A stretch of 23,977 nucleotides of DNA from Desulfofustis sp. (GCA_029287755.1 JARFQM010000235.1:1-23977), one strand, 5' to 3'; positions 14,773-23,333 are shown, numbered from the stretch's first letter. Notes: generated by a model from the letters alone, not told the origin. A program made the numbers and translations.

Positions 14773-15639
14773 ATGCGTACTGCGCTTTTAATAATTTCAC
14801 TCGTGCTGCTCATGGTGCTGCCCAGCCTTACGGTGCGGGCCGAAACGCCGGTGGGCGGCTTGGGCATAGAGATTGACCCCAGCACGGAAAACCCTTATCC
14901 GGATCTGCTGGGCAGCGATGAGGGCGGAACCGCGCCCGACCTGCTCGACGATGAACCCTACATTCGCTCGCCGGAGGAGCTGCTTGGTGATCCAATTTTT
15001 GAAGATGATTTTTCCTTCGAAGACCCTTCACCTAAAATCAATGATCCCCTTGAGCCTCTGAACCGGGCGATCTTCGTATTCAATGACAAGGTTTATTTCT
15101 GGGTTTTTAAACCGACCAAGAATGCTTATTCCTATGTTCTACCCGATGATATCAGGCGCAGTATCGGTAATGCGTTTGCCAATATTGCCGCACCTATCAG
15201 GTTTCTCAACAATGTTCTGCAGGGAGAATTCAAGGATGCCGGCGTGGTCTTGAGCCGTTTTGCGATCAACACCACACTCGGAGTTTTCGGATTCGGCGAT
15301 CCCGCCTACGTGGATTTTGGTCTCGAACCCCGGCTCGCGGATTTTGGACAGACTCTGGGCAAATGGACGATAGGCGAGGGTATCTACCTCTGCCTGCCGT
15401 TTCTGGGGCCTTCCAATGTAAGGGATTCGGTGGGCTTCCTGGGAGATGTGTACATGCATCCGGTGCCCTATGCGAGCCAGAGCTTTACCTTCGACATGGC
15501 ATATCTGGCGACCAGCAGGGTCAATCTGCTGTCGATAAGTCCCGATGTCTATGAGGAGCTCAAAAGGATATCGCTTGATCCCTATGTGGCGGCGCGCCAA
15601 GGCTATTACGACTATCGCCGCTCCATCATCGCACCTTGA
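14773..15639 (+). CDS. mlaA: Outer-membrane phospholipid-removal protein MlaA (VacJ family)
   Basis: MlaA extracts phospholipids from the outer leaflet of the outer membrane and hands them to MlaC. With the ATG at 14773 the protein has 288 residues: a signal peptide (1-23, ending VRA), an acidic linker rich in Asp, Glu and Pro (24-88), and the MlaA core from NDPLEPLNRAIFVFND. Family motifs follow, such as FLNNVLQGEFKDAG, LSRFAINTTLGVFGFGDPA, DFGQTLGKWTIGEG and LPFLGPSNVRDSVG. A TTG at 14707 would add 22 mostly polar residues before the signal peptide; neither start has an ideal ribosome site. Unlike E. coli MlaA there is no lipobox cysteine, so it is predicted not to be lipidated. Confidence 0.93.
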   Translation: MRTALLIISLVLLMVLPSLTVRAETPVGGLGIEIDPSTENPYPDLLGSDEGGTAPDLLDDEPYIRSPEELLGDPIFEDDFSFEDPSPKINDPLEPLNRAIFVFNDKVYFWVFKPTKNAYSYVLPDDIRRSIGNAFANIAAPIRFLNNVLQGEFKDAGVVLSRFAINTTLGVFGFGDPAYVDFGLEPRLADFGQTLGKWTIGEGIYLCLPFLGPSNVRDSVGFLGDVYMHPVPYASQSFTFDMAYLATSRVNLLSISPDVYEELKRISLDPYVAARQGYYDYRRSIIAP

Positions 15640-15674
15640 CTGTCCAACACGATACTATCAATCTATGGTGAATC

Positions 15675-16295
15675 ATGAAACGACTTGTGATAACAACCTG
15701 CATACTATTGCATCTCGCCTTCGCCGGATCGACTGCAATAGCTGACGACCACAGCCCTACGGCACAACTGCAGCCGCTTATAGATCAGCTGATTGAGGTT
15801 CTCGATGATGAAGCGCTGAAGGGAGATGCGCAGCGAGAGCCGAGAAGAAGCAAGATCATGGAGATTATTGCCAGAGGCTTTGATTTCAGGGAAATGTCGA
15901 GGCGGGTGCTGGGCAAAACCTGGGACGACCTTTCTGAGGAGCAAAGAGACTATTTTGTCTCCCAATTCACCAAATTGCTGGAAAACGTCTATATCGGCAA
16001 GCTCGAAACCTATGGTGGACAGACGGTCGATTTCGTGGCCGAGAGAATAAAAGGCAAGCGGGCCCAAGTGACGACCCTGGTGCCTTATGAAGATTCGAAG
16101 ATCCCAATCCACTACATCATGCAGCGGGAACTGGATAACTGGATGGTGTATGATATCAATATCGAGGGGGTGAGCCTGGTGCGTAACTATATGGAGCAGT
16201 TCAGGACCATCTTACAAAAAGAGCAGTATGACGGCTTGATTAAGATTATCGAAGAGAAAAACAACTCTTTTGCCCAGGAAAAGAGCGCAGGTTGA
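15675..16295 (+). CDS. mlaC: Periplasmic phospholipid-binding protein MlaC
   Basis: MlaC shuttles phospholipid between MlaA in the outer membrane and MlaFEDB in the inner membrane. The 206-residue protein has a signal peptide ending AIA near residue 23. The mature MlaC/Ttg2D domain carries GFDFREMSRRVLGKTW, SEEQRDYFVSQFTKLLEN and the strongly conserved NWMVYDINIEGVSLVRNYMEQF. It begins 35 nt after mlaA and is probably co-transcribed with it. No mlaB, D, E or F is in this window, so the inner-membrane part must be elsewhere. Confidence 0.95.
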   Translation: MKRLVITTCILLHLAFAGSTAIADDHSPTAQLQPLIDQLIEVLDDEALKGDAQREPRRSKIMEIIARGFDFREMSRRVLGKTWDDLSEEQRDYFVSQFTKLLENVYIGKLETYGGQTVDFVAERIKGKRAQVTTLVPYEDSKIPIHYIMQRELDNWMVYDINIEGVSLVRNYMEQFRTILQKEQYDGLIKIIEEKNNSFAQEKSAG

Positions 16296-16622
16296 AACGT
16301 CGGGCGCGGCTTTCTCCTGTGGCGACCACACCATACTGGATGTATCCGGGTCCCGAAGCGCGGGTGCTTAGCGATCCTTGTTTCGAGCCGCTCGATTCGG
16401 GGAGACTGGCTGGGCAAATGCCCAGCACCTCTGACACAAGATCAGGCAGCGGCCCTTCAGCTGTGTGCTTGTTCTGTCAAGGTTTCTGACCAAGGTGGTA
16501 GAGCGAGTATCAGGCCTTGCCAACCGGACAATTTTTTTCTAGCTTTTTCCAGTTATATTAATTATTGTTGATCGTTTAGCCGCTTGTCTTTGGGAGTTTC
16601 TCTGGGTGACGGGAATCGTAGC
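16296..16622 (+). other. 327-nt stretch without a gene, with hairpins and a T-tract
   Basis: No convincing coding region or known RNA was recognised between mlaC and the DUF177 gene. A perfect stem GCTGGGC/GCCCAGC (16409-16415 and 16420-16426, loop AAAT) is present. A weaker stem (TTGCC with GGACAA) directly precedes seven T residues at 16532-16538 and could serve as a weak terminator for mlaAC or for a small RNA. After it an AT-rich segment with TATATT and TTATTG may hold the promoter for the lipid operon, but no good -35 is seen. Confidence 0.4.
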
Positions 16623-17141
16623 TTGAAGATTTTATTTTCTGATCTCCAACAGTCGGAAACGACGTATCCGCTGCTCGATGATGGCTGGTTCCCGAGTGAG
16701 GAAATCACCGTGGTTGATGGCCCATCCGGACAGACAATCGCGGCTCTCACCGGCAGCAGTGAAGCTGTGGTCAAAGGAGAGATGAGATGTACGATCCTCT
16801 CTTCCTGCGATCGCTGCTGCACGGAGGTTAAACTCAAACTTGCTGCAGATTTTGTCTATGTCTGCATGGTCGGCAGCGAGGAATATGAGCCAGGGCGCCA
16901 GGAAACTGAGTGGTGCGAAGAAGATTACAATAGACTGTACCTGAAGGAACCGGTTGTTGATCTGGGTCCGTTGTACCGCGAACAGGTGTTTCTGAGTATC
17001 CCCCCGCAAATTCTTTGTGATGAGTCGTGTCGGGGGCTGTGTCAGAGTTGTGGAACGGATCTGAACAAGACCAGGTGTGAGTGCGAACAGGTTGAGAACG
17101 AATCACCGTTCGCGGTGCTGCGCCAGTTAAAAGATCGCTGA
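16623..17141 (+). CDS. yceD: DUF177 / YceD-family protein
   Basis: The YceD family lies just before rpmF in most bacteria and has been linked to 23S rRNA processing or accumulation. The TTG at 16623 gives 172 residues starting MKILFSDLQQSE and has GGGA 8 nt upstream. A longer TTG-started frame from 16584 is possible but less like the family. Cysteine pairs are prominent: C62-x-x-C65, then C132, C136, C140, C143, C152 and C154 in the LCDESCRGLCQSCGTDLN region. This suggests a metal-binding ribbon. It is 26 nt from rpmF and surely in the same operon. Confidence 0.88.
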   Translation: MKILFSDLQQSETTYPLLDDGWFPSEEITVVDGPSGQTIAALTGSSEAVVKGEMRCTILSSCDRCCTEVKLKLAADFVYVCMVGSEEYEPGRQETEWCEEDYNRLYLKEPVVDLGPLYREQVFLSIPPQILCDESCRGLCQSCGTDLNKTRCECEQVENESPFAVLRQLKDR

Positions 17142-17167
17142 ATCGGTTTTGTATAACGGAGGAAATC

Positions 17168-17353
17168 ATGGCATTACCAAAAAGAAGACATTCACGCTCG
17201 CGAACTCGCAAGAGACGTTCTCATCACGCACTGAACCCACCTGCATTGTCCATCTGCCAGGATTGCGGTGAACCCAAAGAGCCGCATAAACTCTGCGGCA
17301 GCTGCGGTAAATACAATAAATCATCCGTATACGTCATCGATTCCGAAGTATAG
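17168..17353 (+). CDS. rpmF: Large ribosomal subunit protein bL32
   Basis: The 61-residue L32 begins MALPKRRHSRSRTRKRRSHH and has a zinc ribbon with two CxxC pairs (CQDCGEP and CGSCGKY). A strong GGAGG ribosome site lies 7 nt before the ATG. It sits between yceD and plsX, the common order tying a ribosomal protein to phospholipid synthesis. Confidence 0.98.
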   Translation: MALPKRRHSRSRTRKRRSHHALNPPALSICQDCGEPKEPHKLCGSCGKYNKSSVYVIDSEV

Positions 17354-17362
17354 GGGCTCACC

Positions 17363-18382
17363 GTGCAGATCGCCCTGGATGCTATGGGTGGCGACCTTGG
17401 CCCACAGGAACTGATCAGCGGCGCACTATTGGCTGTTGAACGGCATGACCTGAGAATTACTCTGGTCGGAGATGAACAGGTAGTGCAGGACCATCTGCAG
17501 TCCATTTCGGCCAGCAAGACGCTGCTCGATCGAATGGACATCGTTCACGCCCCCACCGTGGTTGATATGGACGAGAATCCTGTGGACGCGATTCGCAGGA
17601 AAAAGGATTCTTCAATCATGGTCGCCTTTGATCTGGTTAAATCCGGCCAAGCAACCGCCGCAGTAAGCGCGGGCAATTCGGGGGCGACCCTGGCTGCCGG
17701 GGTCAGAAAGCTGGGCCGTCTGAAAAATGTGGCCCGTCCCGGCCTGGCGTCTACTTTTCCCACCCTGAAGGGGCCGGTGGTGATTATGGATATTGGCGCC
17801 AATGTCGAGTGTCGGCCCGTGCATCTCTACCAGTTCGGGGTCATGGCCACGGCCTTTTCCAATCTCTACAATGTTGACAAGCCCAGGGTCGGCCTGTTGA
17901 CCATTGGCGAGGAATCGGGCAAGGGCAACACCCTCATCAAGGAAGCTTACAATCTGCTGGATCGAAGCAGCCTTAACTTTATCGGCAATGTGGAGGGAAG
18001 GGACGTATTTCAGGGCGATGTCGACGTGGTCGTCTGCGACGGATTTGTCGGTAATATAGTCTTGAAGATCAGTGAAGGGCTGGCTGAGGCGACCATGAAA
18101 ATGCTGCGCGAAGAAATCTTGAAATCGACGCTGGCCAAAGTCGGTTATTTCCTCGCCCGTCCGGCCTTTAACAAGTTCAAGAGGCGCGTCGACTATGCCG
18201 AATATGGGGGCGCCCCGTTGCTGGGCATAAAAGGTATCGGCATCGTCTGCCATGGCAAGTCCAGTGCCCTGGCAATAAAAAATGCAATAATCGGTGCCGC
18301 TGAAATGGATCGCTTGAAACTCAACGATGTCATCGCCGGTGATCTCGCCAAAGGCGTCGACGCCGTCACTGCAGGTATATAA
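17363..18382 (+). CDS. plsX: Phosphate acyltransferase PlsX
   Basis: PlsX converts acyl-ACP and phosphate to acyl-phosphate, the donor for PlsY in phosphatidic acid synthesis. The 339-residue protein starts at GTG 17363 (AGGGG upstream) with IALDAMGGDLGPQELI. It contains VSAGNSGATLAAG, MDIGANVECRP, GNVEGRDVFQGDVDVVVCDGFVGNIVLK and YGGAPLLGIKG, all diagnostic of the family. Its stop overlaps the fabH start by one base (TAATG), indicating coupled translation. Confidence 0.97.
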   Translation: MQIALDAMGGDLGPQELISGALLAVERHDLRITLVGDEQVVQDHLQSISASKTLLDRMDIVHAPTVVDMDENPVDAIRRKKDSSIMVAFDLVKSGQATAAVSAGNSGATLAAGVRKLGRLKNVARPGLASTFPTLKGPVVIMDIGANVECRPVHLYQFGVMATAFSNLYNVDKPRVGLLTIGEESGKGNTLIKEAYNLLDRSSLNFIGNVEGRDVFQGDVDVVVCDGFVGNIVLKISEGLAEATMKMLREEILKSTLAKVGYFLARPAFNKFKRRVDYAEYGGAPLLGIKGIGIVCHGKSSALAIKNAIIGAAEMDRLKLNDVIAGDLAKGVDAVTAGI

Positions 18383-19359
18383 TGGGAACGATCATTCTTG
18401 GCACAGGCTCGTGTCTGCCCAGTCGGGTGATGTCCAACGTCGAGCTTGAATCCATCGTCGACACCAGTGATGAGTGGATTAGAACCAGAACCGGAATAGA
18501 AAACCGGCGCATTGGCGGAACCGGCGAAAAGACCTACCAATTAGCTGCGTCGGCTGCCCGCAATGCACTTGAGATGGCACAGGTGGACGCTGAAGAAATC
18601 AAGCTTCTGGTGGTCGGCACTGTGAGCTCCCACATGCTCATGCCTTCCTGCGCCTGTTATGTGCAAAATGAAATCGGCGCCGCAAGCGCTTTTGCCTATG
18701 ATCTCAATGCCGCCTGCTGCGGTTTTCTCTATGGACTCGATGCCGGCGACCGTTATGTGCGCACGGACACTAAGTCCAAGGTTCTGATCATCGGGGCGGA
18801 AACCCTCTCCTCCCGGGTTAACTGGCAGGATAGAAACACCTGTATCCTGTTCGGTGACGGGGCCGGCGCGGCTGTACTCGGCCACAGCGACAACTCAGAG
18901 AGAAAAATAATAGGCACCAACCATCGCTCCGACGGCGGCCTCTGGGATCTGCTTTACATGCACAATGCTCCAAGCCAGAATCCAGACCTGCTGGTTGAAG
19001 ACAATCCCGGAGCCCACATTATCATGGAGGGCAGAGAAATTTTCAAGCATGCGGTGAAGGCAATGGAGGAAGCAATTTTCGGCCTGTTTAAAAAAACGGG
19101 GCTGAGTATCGACGATGTCGATGTGATGATTCCCCATCAGGCCAATTTCCGGATTTTGAATAAGTTACTGGAGCGGTTGGAGATACCGCGGGAAAAAGTT
19201 GTGCTCAACGTCATGCACTACGGCAACACCTCGGCCGCCTCGATCCCGATTGCACTGGATGAAGCCAACCGGGCAGGAAGAATAGAACCGGGCAGCACGG
19301 TTCTGTTCTGTTCGTTCGGAGGTGGATTAACATGGGGAGCCACCCTTCTTAGCTGGTAA
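18382..19359 (+). CDS. fabH: 3-oxoacyl-ACP synthase III (KAS III)
   Basis: FabH starts fatty-acid synthesis by condensing an acyl-CoA primer with malonyl-ACP. The 325-residue protein has the Cys-His-Asn triad: Cys112 in DLNAACCGF, His252 in IPHQANFRI and Asn282 in MHYGNTSAAS. The end FGGGLTWGATLL is typical. The residue after the catalytic Cys is another Cys where Ala, Ser or Thr is more usual. The acyl-CoA dehydrogenase starts 14 nt downstream, which could tie FabH primer supply to acyl-CoA chemistry. Confidence 0.97.
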   Translation: MGTIILGTGSCLPSRVMSNVELESIVDTSDEWIRTRTGIENRRIGGTGEKTYQLAASAARNALEMAQVDAEEIKLLVVGTVSSHMLMPSCACYVQNEIGAASAFAYDLNAACCGFLYGLDAGDRYVRTDTKSKVLIIGAETLSSRVNWQDRNTCILFGDGAGAAVLGHSDNSERKIIGTNHRSDGGLWDLLYMHNAPSQNPDLLVEDNPGAHIIMEGREIFKHAVKAMEEAIFGLFKKTGLSIDDVDVMIPHQANFRILNKLLERLEIPREKVVLNVMHYGNTSAASIPIALDEANRAGRIEPGSTVLFCSFGGGLTWGATLLSW

Positions 19360-19373
19360 ACAGGAGAACAGAG

Positions 19374-20525
19374 ATGGACCGTTTTCTCACCGAAGAACAG
19401 CAGATGATCGTCGATATCGCCAGACAGATAACCGACGAACTGATTATTCCACAGCGGGCCGAGCTTGATGAAAAGCATGAGTTTCCGCGCCAGATATTGA
19501 AAGCCATGGCCCAGGCCGATCTTTTCGGTCTGCCGATTCCCGAAGCTTACGGCGGATTTGGGGGCAGTTGCCTGGACATCAGCCTGGCACTGGAGGAATT
19601 CGGCCGCGGCTGCATCGGTGTTGGAACCGCGTTTGCCGCCAGTGCACTGGGTGCTTATCCGATTATGATCGGCGGCTCGGAAGAAATGAAAGAGAAATAT
19701 CTCCCCGATGTAGCCTCTGGAGAGAAATTTGCCGCCTTTGGTCTTACCGAGGCTAATGCCGGGTCCGATGCCTCGGGTATCCAGACCACTGCTGTGCTGG
19801 ACGGCGAAGAGTGGGTGTTGAATGGCACCAAGCAGTGGATCACCAACGGAGGAGAAGCGCAGATATACACTGTGGTGGCGATGACCGACAAGAGCAGGGG
19901 GCCGCGCGGCGCCTCGATCTTCGTAGTTGAGGAAGGCGATCCCGGATTTTCCTGCGGTCTCAAAGAAAAGAAGATGGGTATCCGTACCTCATCGACCACC
20001 GAGCTGATTTTCAAAGATTGCCGAATTCCTGCCGACCGAATTGTGGGTCGCAAGGGCACCGGATTCATCACGGTTATGAAGACGCTGGACTCAAGTCGAC
20101 CGGGTATCGCCGCCTTAGGCGTCGGGTTGGCTCAGGGCGCTCTCGACATGGCCGTCACCTACGCCAAACAGAGGGAACAGTTCGGCAAGCCGATCATCAG
20201 CTTCCAGGCAGTTCAGCATATGCTGGCCGATATGGCCACCCAGCTGGAGGCCGCCAGGGCGCTCACTTATGCTGCCGCCAGGCACATCGATGCCCATCCC
20301 AAGGATATGTCCAAGGCCTCGTCCATGTGCAAGGTCTATGCCACCGATGTGGCAATGAAAGTAGCCACGGACGCGGTGCAGGTCATGGGCGGTTATGGGT
20401 ATATGTGTGAGTATCCGGCCGAAAAGATGATGCGCGACGCCAAAATCCTGCAGATCTATGAAGGCACCAACCAGGTGCAGCGCAATGTCATCGGCCAGGA
20501 GCTGAACAAGGAATACAACCGCTAA
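19374..20525 (+). CDS. Acyl-CoA dehydrogenase, short-chain type
   Basis: This 383-residue flavoenzyme interconverts acyl-CoA and trans-2-enoyl-CoA using FAD. It starts at an ATG with AGGAG upstream. Diagnostic parts are FGLTEANAGSDASGIQTTA and KQWITNGG (FAD-binding middle domain), REQFGKPIISFQAVQHMLADM, and the C-terminal VMGGYGYMCEYPAEKMMRDAK with the base Glu363 in IYEGTNQVQRNVI. The pattern is closest to butyryl-CoA dehydrogenases. It is followed by etfB and a ferredoxin-fused etfA, its expected electron partners. The direction (oxidation or reduction) cannot be told from the sequence. Its place between fabH and fabG is unusual. Confidence 0.94.
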   Translation: MDRFLTEEQQMIVDIARQITDELIIPQRAELDEKHEFPRQILKAMAQADLFGLPIPEAYGGFGGSCLDISLALEEFGRGCIGVGTAFAASALGAYPIMIGGSEEMKEKYLPDVASGEKFAAFGLTEANAGSDASGIQTTAVLDGEEWVLNGTKQWITNGGEAQIYTVVAMTDKSRGPRGASIFVVEEGDPGFSCGLKEKKMGIRTSSTTELIFKDCRIPADRIVGRKGTGFITVMKTLDSSRPGIAALGVGLAQGALDMAVTYAKQREQFGKPIISFQAVQHMLADMATQLEAARALTYAAARHIDAHPKDMSKASSMCKVYATDVAMKVATDAVQVMGGYGYMCEYPAEKMMRDAKILQIYEGTNQVQRNVIGQELNKEYNR

Positions 20526-20543
20526 GGGCTCGAAATGATTCGA

Positions 20544-20566
20544 CAGGCAGCCGCTCTAGCTGCCTG
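20544..20566 (+). repeat. Perfect 8-bp stem-loop between acyl-CoA dehydrogenase and etfB
   Basis: CAGGCAGC (20544-20551) and GCTGCCTG (20559-20566) pair around a 7-nt loop. It lies 18 nt after the dehydrogenase stop. The following sequence has only four T residues (CCGATTTTC), so partial termination or 3'-end protection is more likely than full termination. Confidence 0.65.
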
Positions 20567-20601
20567 CACTCCGATTTTCTCCAGCGAGACACAGGTTGCA
20601 G

Positions 20602-21384
20602 ATGAAAATAATTGTATGCATCAAGCAGGTACCCGATGCCAAGGATGTCCGGCTCGACCCAGAGACCAACACCCTGGCCCGGGAGGGGGTTGAGTCGATC
20701 ATGAACCCCTATGATCAGCATGCCCTTGAAGCCGGGGTCGGCCTGAAGGAAACCGTCGGCGGCGAGGTGACGGTGATCAGCATGGGCCCTCCCCAGGCTG
20801 AAGAGGTGCTGCGCCAGGCCATCGCCTGCGGGGCTGATAGCGGCGTACTGGTGTCGGATCGAAGCTTTGCCGGGGCTGATACCTGGGCCACCTCCTACAC
20901 TCTGGCCAAAGCGATTACCACGCTGGGCGACTACGACATGATCATCTGCGGCAAACAGGCAATTGACGGAGATACGGCCCAGGTGGGTCCGGGGCTGGCG
21001 ATGCGGCTTGGCATCCCTTACGCGACTTGCATTCAGAAGATACGCACGGCCGAGAACTCGGCCATTGTCATGGAACGGATGATGGACGACGGCTATGATG
21101 TGCTCAGATCGGGGTTTCCTCTGTTGATCAGCGTGGTCAAAGACATTAACCAGCCGCGCGTACCCTCATTGAAAGGCAAAATGAAGGCCAAGAAGGCAGA
21201 GATCAGGGTCCTCAGTGCCGACGATATAGGGGCCGACCCAGCCTGTATCGGTCTTCCCGGTTCTCCTACCCAGGTCGTCAAGGTCTTTCCCCCGGAACCG
21301 CGCGGGGAACAAGCCATCTTAACCGGCACTGTCGAGGAGCAGGTCGAGCAGTTGGTCGATAGACTCAAGCCCTATCTGGTTTAA
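20602..21384 (+). CDS. etfB: Electron transfer flavoprotein subunit beta
   Basis: EtfB with EtfA carries electrons between acyl-CoA dehydrogenase and other carriers. The ATG at 20602 (AGGTT upstream) gives 260 residues; an in-frame TTG six bases earlier was not chosen. Family features are the start MKIIVCIKQVPDAKDVRLDPE, then MNPYDQHALEAG and ICGKQAIDGDTAQVGPGLA, the loop that binds AMP or a second FAD, and a C-terminal arm that wraps EtfA. The gap to the ferredoxin-etfA gene is 12 nt. Confidence 0.97.
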   Translation: MKIIVCIKQVPDAKDVRLDPETNTLAREGVESIMNPYDQHALEAGVGLKETVGGEVTVISMGPPQAEEVLRQAIACGADSGVLVSDRSFAGADTWATSYTLAKAITTLGDYDMIICGKQAIDGDTAQVGPGLAMRLGIPYATCIQKIRTAENSAIVMERMMDDGYDVLRSGFPLLISVVKDINQPRVPSLKGKMKAKKAEIRVLSADDIGADPACIGLPGSPTQVVKVFPPEPRGEQAILTGTVEEQVEQLVDRLKPYLV

Positions 21385-21396
21385 CAGGAAGTTACT

Positions 21397-22593
21397 ATGC
21401 TACGTATTGATGAAAAGCTCTGCATAGGTTGCGGCATTTGTGAAGAACAATGTCCATTCGGGGCCATCGAAGTAGTTGACGGTCTTGCCGTGGTCGGAGA
21501 AAGCTGCAATCTCTGTGGAGCTTGTGTCGAGGCCTGCGATGTTGAAGCCATGGCGATCGACGACAGCGGTGCCAGAACAGTACAGTATGCTCTCGATTCC
21601 TATAAAGGGATGTGGGTTTTCTGCGAGAGTGTCAGTGGGCAGATGGCACCGGTTGCCACTGAGCTGCTCGGTATCGGCCGGTCCTTTGCGGACGACAGAA
21701 ATGCCCTTCTCAGTGCGGTGCTAATGGGGCATCAGACAGGCGACTGCGCAGAAAAACTGATCGGTCACGGGGCCGACCTGGTCTATCGGGTGGATGATCC
21801 GGCCGTGGAGTTGTTCACCGACGATGTCTATGAGAAAGTTCTCTCCGATTTGATCATCACCCATAAACCCGAGGTGGTTCTCGCCGGCGCGACGGCCATC
21901 GGCCGGTCCTTCATTCCGGGAGTGGCGACCACCGTGGATGCCGGTTTGACTGCAGATTGCACCCGGCTGGAGATCAGACAGGAAGACGGCATATTGCTGC
22001 AGACCAGACCGGCTTTTGGAGGCAACATCATGGCCACCATTGTCTGTCAGGACACCCGACCACAGATGGCCACCGTACGCCCCAAGGTGATGAAGGAACT
22101 GCCATTTGACGCCGGGCGGAGTGGTGAAATTATCGATATCACCCCCTCTGCGGAGCAGCTCACCAGCCGCATTGAGGTGCTCGAGTCGGTCAGTGAACAG
22201 CAGAGCAAAGTGAATATCCAGGAGTCTGACATCCTGGTCTCCGGGGGCAGGGGACTTGAAAACGAAAAAGGTTTCAAACTGCTCGCCAAGCTCGCTGAAG
22301 CATTGGGGGCTAAGGTCTCGGCCTCGAGAGCGGTGGTCGATGCCGGCTGGATTCCTTATCCCCACCAGGTGGGCCAGACAGGGAAGACCGTAGCGCCGAA
22401 GCTCTATATCGCCTGTGGCATTTCCGGTGCAATCCAGCATGTGGCCGGCATGCAGTCTTCGGAGACCATCGTGGCCATTAACCGGGATGCTGATGCACCG
22501 ATTTTCAAAGTGGCCGATTTCGGTGTGGTGGGTGACCTCTATGAAGTCATACCCAAACTAATCGATAAGATAGAGGAGAAACGCGGCCAATGA
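21397..22593 (+). CDS. etfA: Electron transfer flavoprotein subunit alpha with N-terminal 2[4Fe-4S] ferredoxin domain
   Basis: The 398-residue protein begins with a ferredoxin module. The first cluster motif is [12 protein letters not shown] (Cys9, 12, 15, 19) and the second [13 protein letters not shown] (Cys37, 40, 43, 47). The ETF alpha part follows from about residue 70. Its FAD domain has [50 protein letters not shown] and [19 protein letters not shown]. Ferredoxin-fused EtfA is known in anaerobes, where such complexes can link acyl-CoA, NADH and low-potential carriers. Whether this one bifurcates electrons is not shown. The fabG start overlaps its stop in an ATGA. Confidence 0.96.
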   Translation: MLRIDEKLCIGCGICEEQCPFGAIEVVDGLAVVGESCNLCGACVEACDVEAMAIDDSGARTVQYALDSYKGMWVFCESVSGQMAPVATELLGIGRSFADDRNALLSAVLMGHQTGDCAEKLIGHGADLVYRVDDPAVELFTDDVYEKVLSDLIITHKPEVVLAGATAIGRSFIPGVATTVDAGLTADCTRLEIRQEDGILLQTRPAFGGNIMATIVCQDTRPQMATVRPKVMKELPFDAGRSGEIIDITPSAEQLTSRIEVLESVSEQQSKVNIQESDILVSGGRGLENEKGFKLLAKLAEALGAKVSASRAVVDAGWIPYPHQVGQTGKTVAPKLYIACGISGAIQHVAGMQSSETIVAINRDADAPIFKVADFGVVGDLYEVIPKLIDKIEEKRGQ

Positions 22594-23333
22594 CAGATCA
22601 GGGGAAAATCGCCGTCGTTACCGGCGGCAGCAGGGGAATAGGCAGGGCCATAAGTGCCCGATTGGGGAGCATGGGCTGCTTTGTCTGGGTAAATTACGTG
22701 AGTCGTCCTGAAGCTGCACAAGAAACCGTCGATTTGATCAAAGAAGCGGGTGGTCAGGGGCAGGTCGTACAGTTCGACGTGGCCGATTTCGATCAGGTGC
22801 AGAGCGCCTTCAAGTCGATTATTGCCGAGAGCGGCTCCATCGATATATTGATAAACAACGCCGGCATCACCAGGGACGGGCTGGTGGCCAGGATGAAGGA
22901 AACAGACTGGGACGCCGTTGTCGATACCAACCTCAAGGGGGTTTTCAGTTGTGCCAGGGCGGCAGTGAAACCGATGATGAAGAACCGCTGGGGGCGTATC
23001 GTCAATATCAGCTCAATAGTAGGTTTTTCAGGCAACGGCGGTCAGGTAAATTACGCGGCTGCCAAGGCTGGCATGGTTGGGCTGAGCAAATCGCTGGCCC
23101 GGGAATTCGCCTCCAGAAAAATTACCGTCAATTGTGTTGCTCCTGGCTATATCGTCACCGAGATGACCGACGAACTCGATGAGGCCGTCAAGCAGAAGAT
23201 GCTCGGTGAAATACCCCTGGGAGCCCTGGGCGAGGCCGATGACGTGGCCGCTGCCGTTGCCTATCTGGTGAGTGATCAGGCAGGCTATGTGACTGGTCAG
23301 ACTATCCACGTCAATGGCGGGATGTACATGTAG
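22590..23333 (+). CDS. fabG: 3-oxoacyl-ACP reductase
   Basis: FabG reduces 3-oxoacyl-ACP to 3-hydroxyacyl-ACP with NADPH in each elongation round. The 247-residue short-chain dehydrogenase has the nucleotide motif TGGSRGIG (11-18), NNAG (89-92), and catalytic Ser142, Tyr155 and Lys159 (NISSIVG and YAAAK). The end TGQTIHVNGGMYM is typical. It starts within the ferredoxin-etfA stop, so it is translated together with the ETF genes. After it comes a hairpin and a 310-nt gap before acpP. Confidence 0.96.
   Translation: MTDQGKIAVVTGGSRGIGRAISARLGSMGCFVWVNYVSRPEAAQETVDLIKEAGGQGQVVQFDVADFDQVQSAFKSIIAESGSIDILINNAGITRDGLVARMKETDWDAVVDTNLKGVFSCARAAVKPMMKNRWGRIVNISSIVGFSGNGGQVNYAAAKAGMVGLSKSLAREFASRKITVNCVAPGYIVTEMTDELDEAVKQKMLGEIPLGALGEADDVAAAVAYLVSDQAGYVTGQTIHVNGGMYM

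Noticed and set aside
16292..16489. Short plus-strand frame of 65 codons after mlaC
   Set aside because: It begins with TTG inside the mlaC stop, has no convincing ribosome site of its own, and the product looks random.
18700..18725. Double Cys at the FabH active site as a possible defect
   Set aside because: The catalytic Cys112, His252 and Asn282 are all in place; the second Cys is only a substitution at a tolerant position.
21721..22440. Minus-strand open frame of 239 codons
   Set aside because: It is the antisense of the ferredoxin-etfA gene, whose protein is unmistakable; no family feature is visible in the antisense product.
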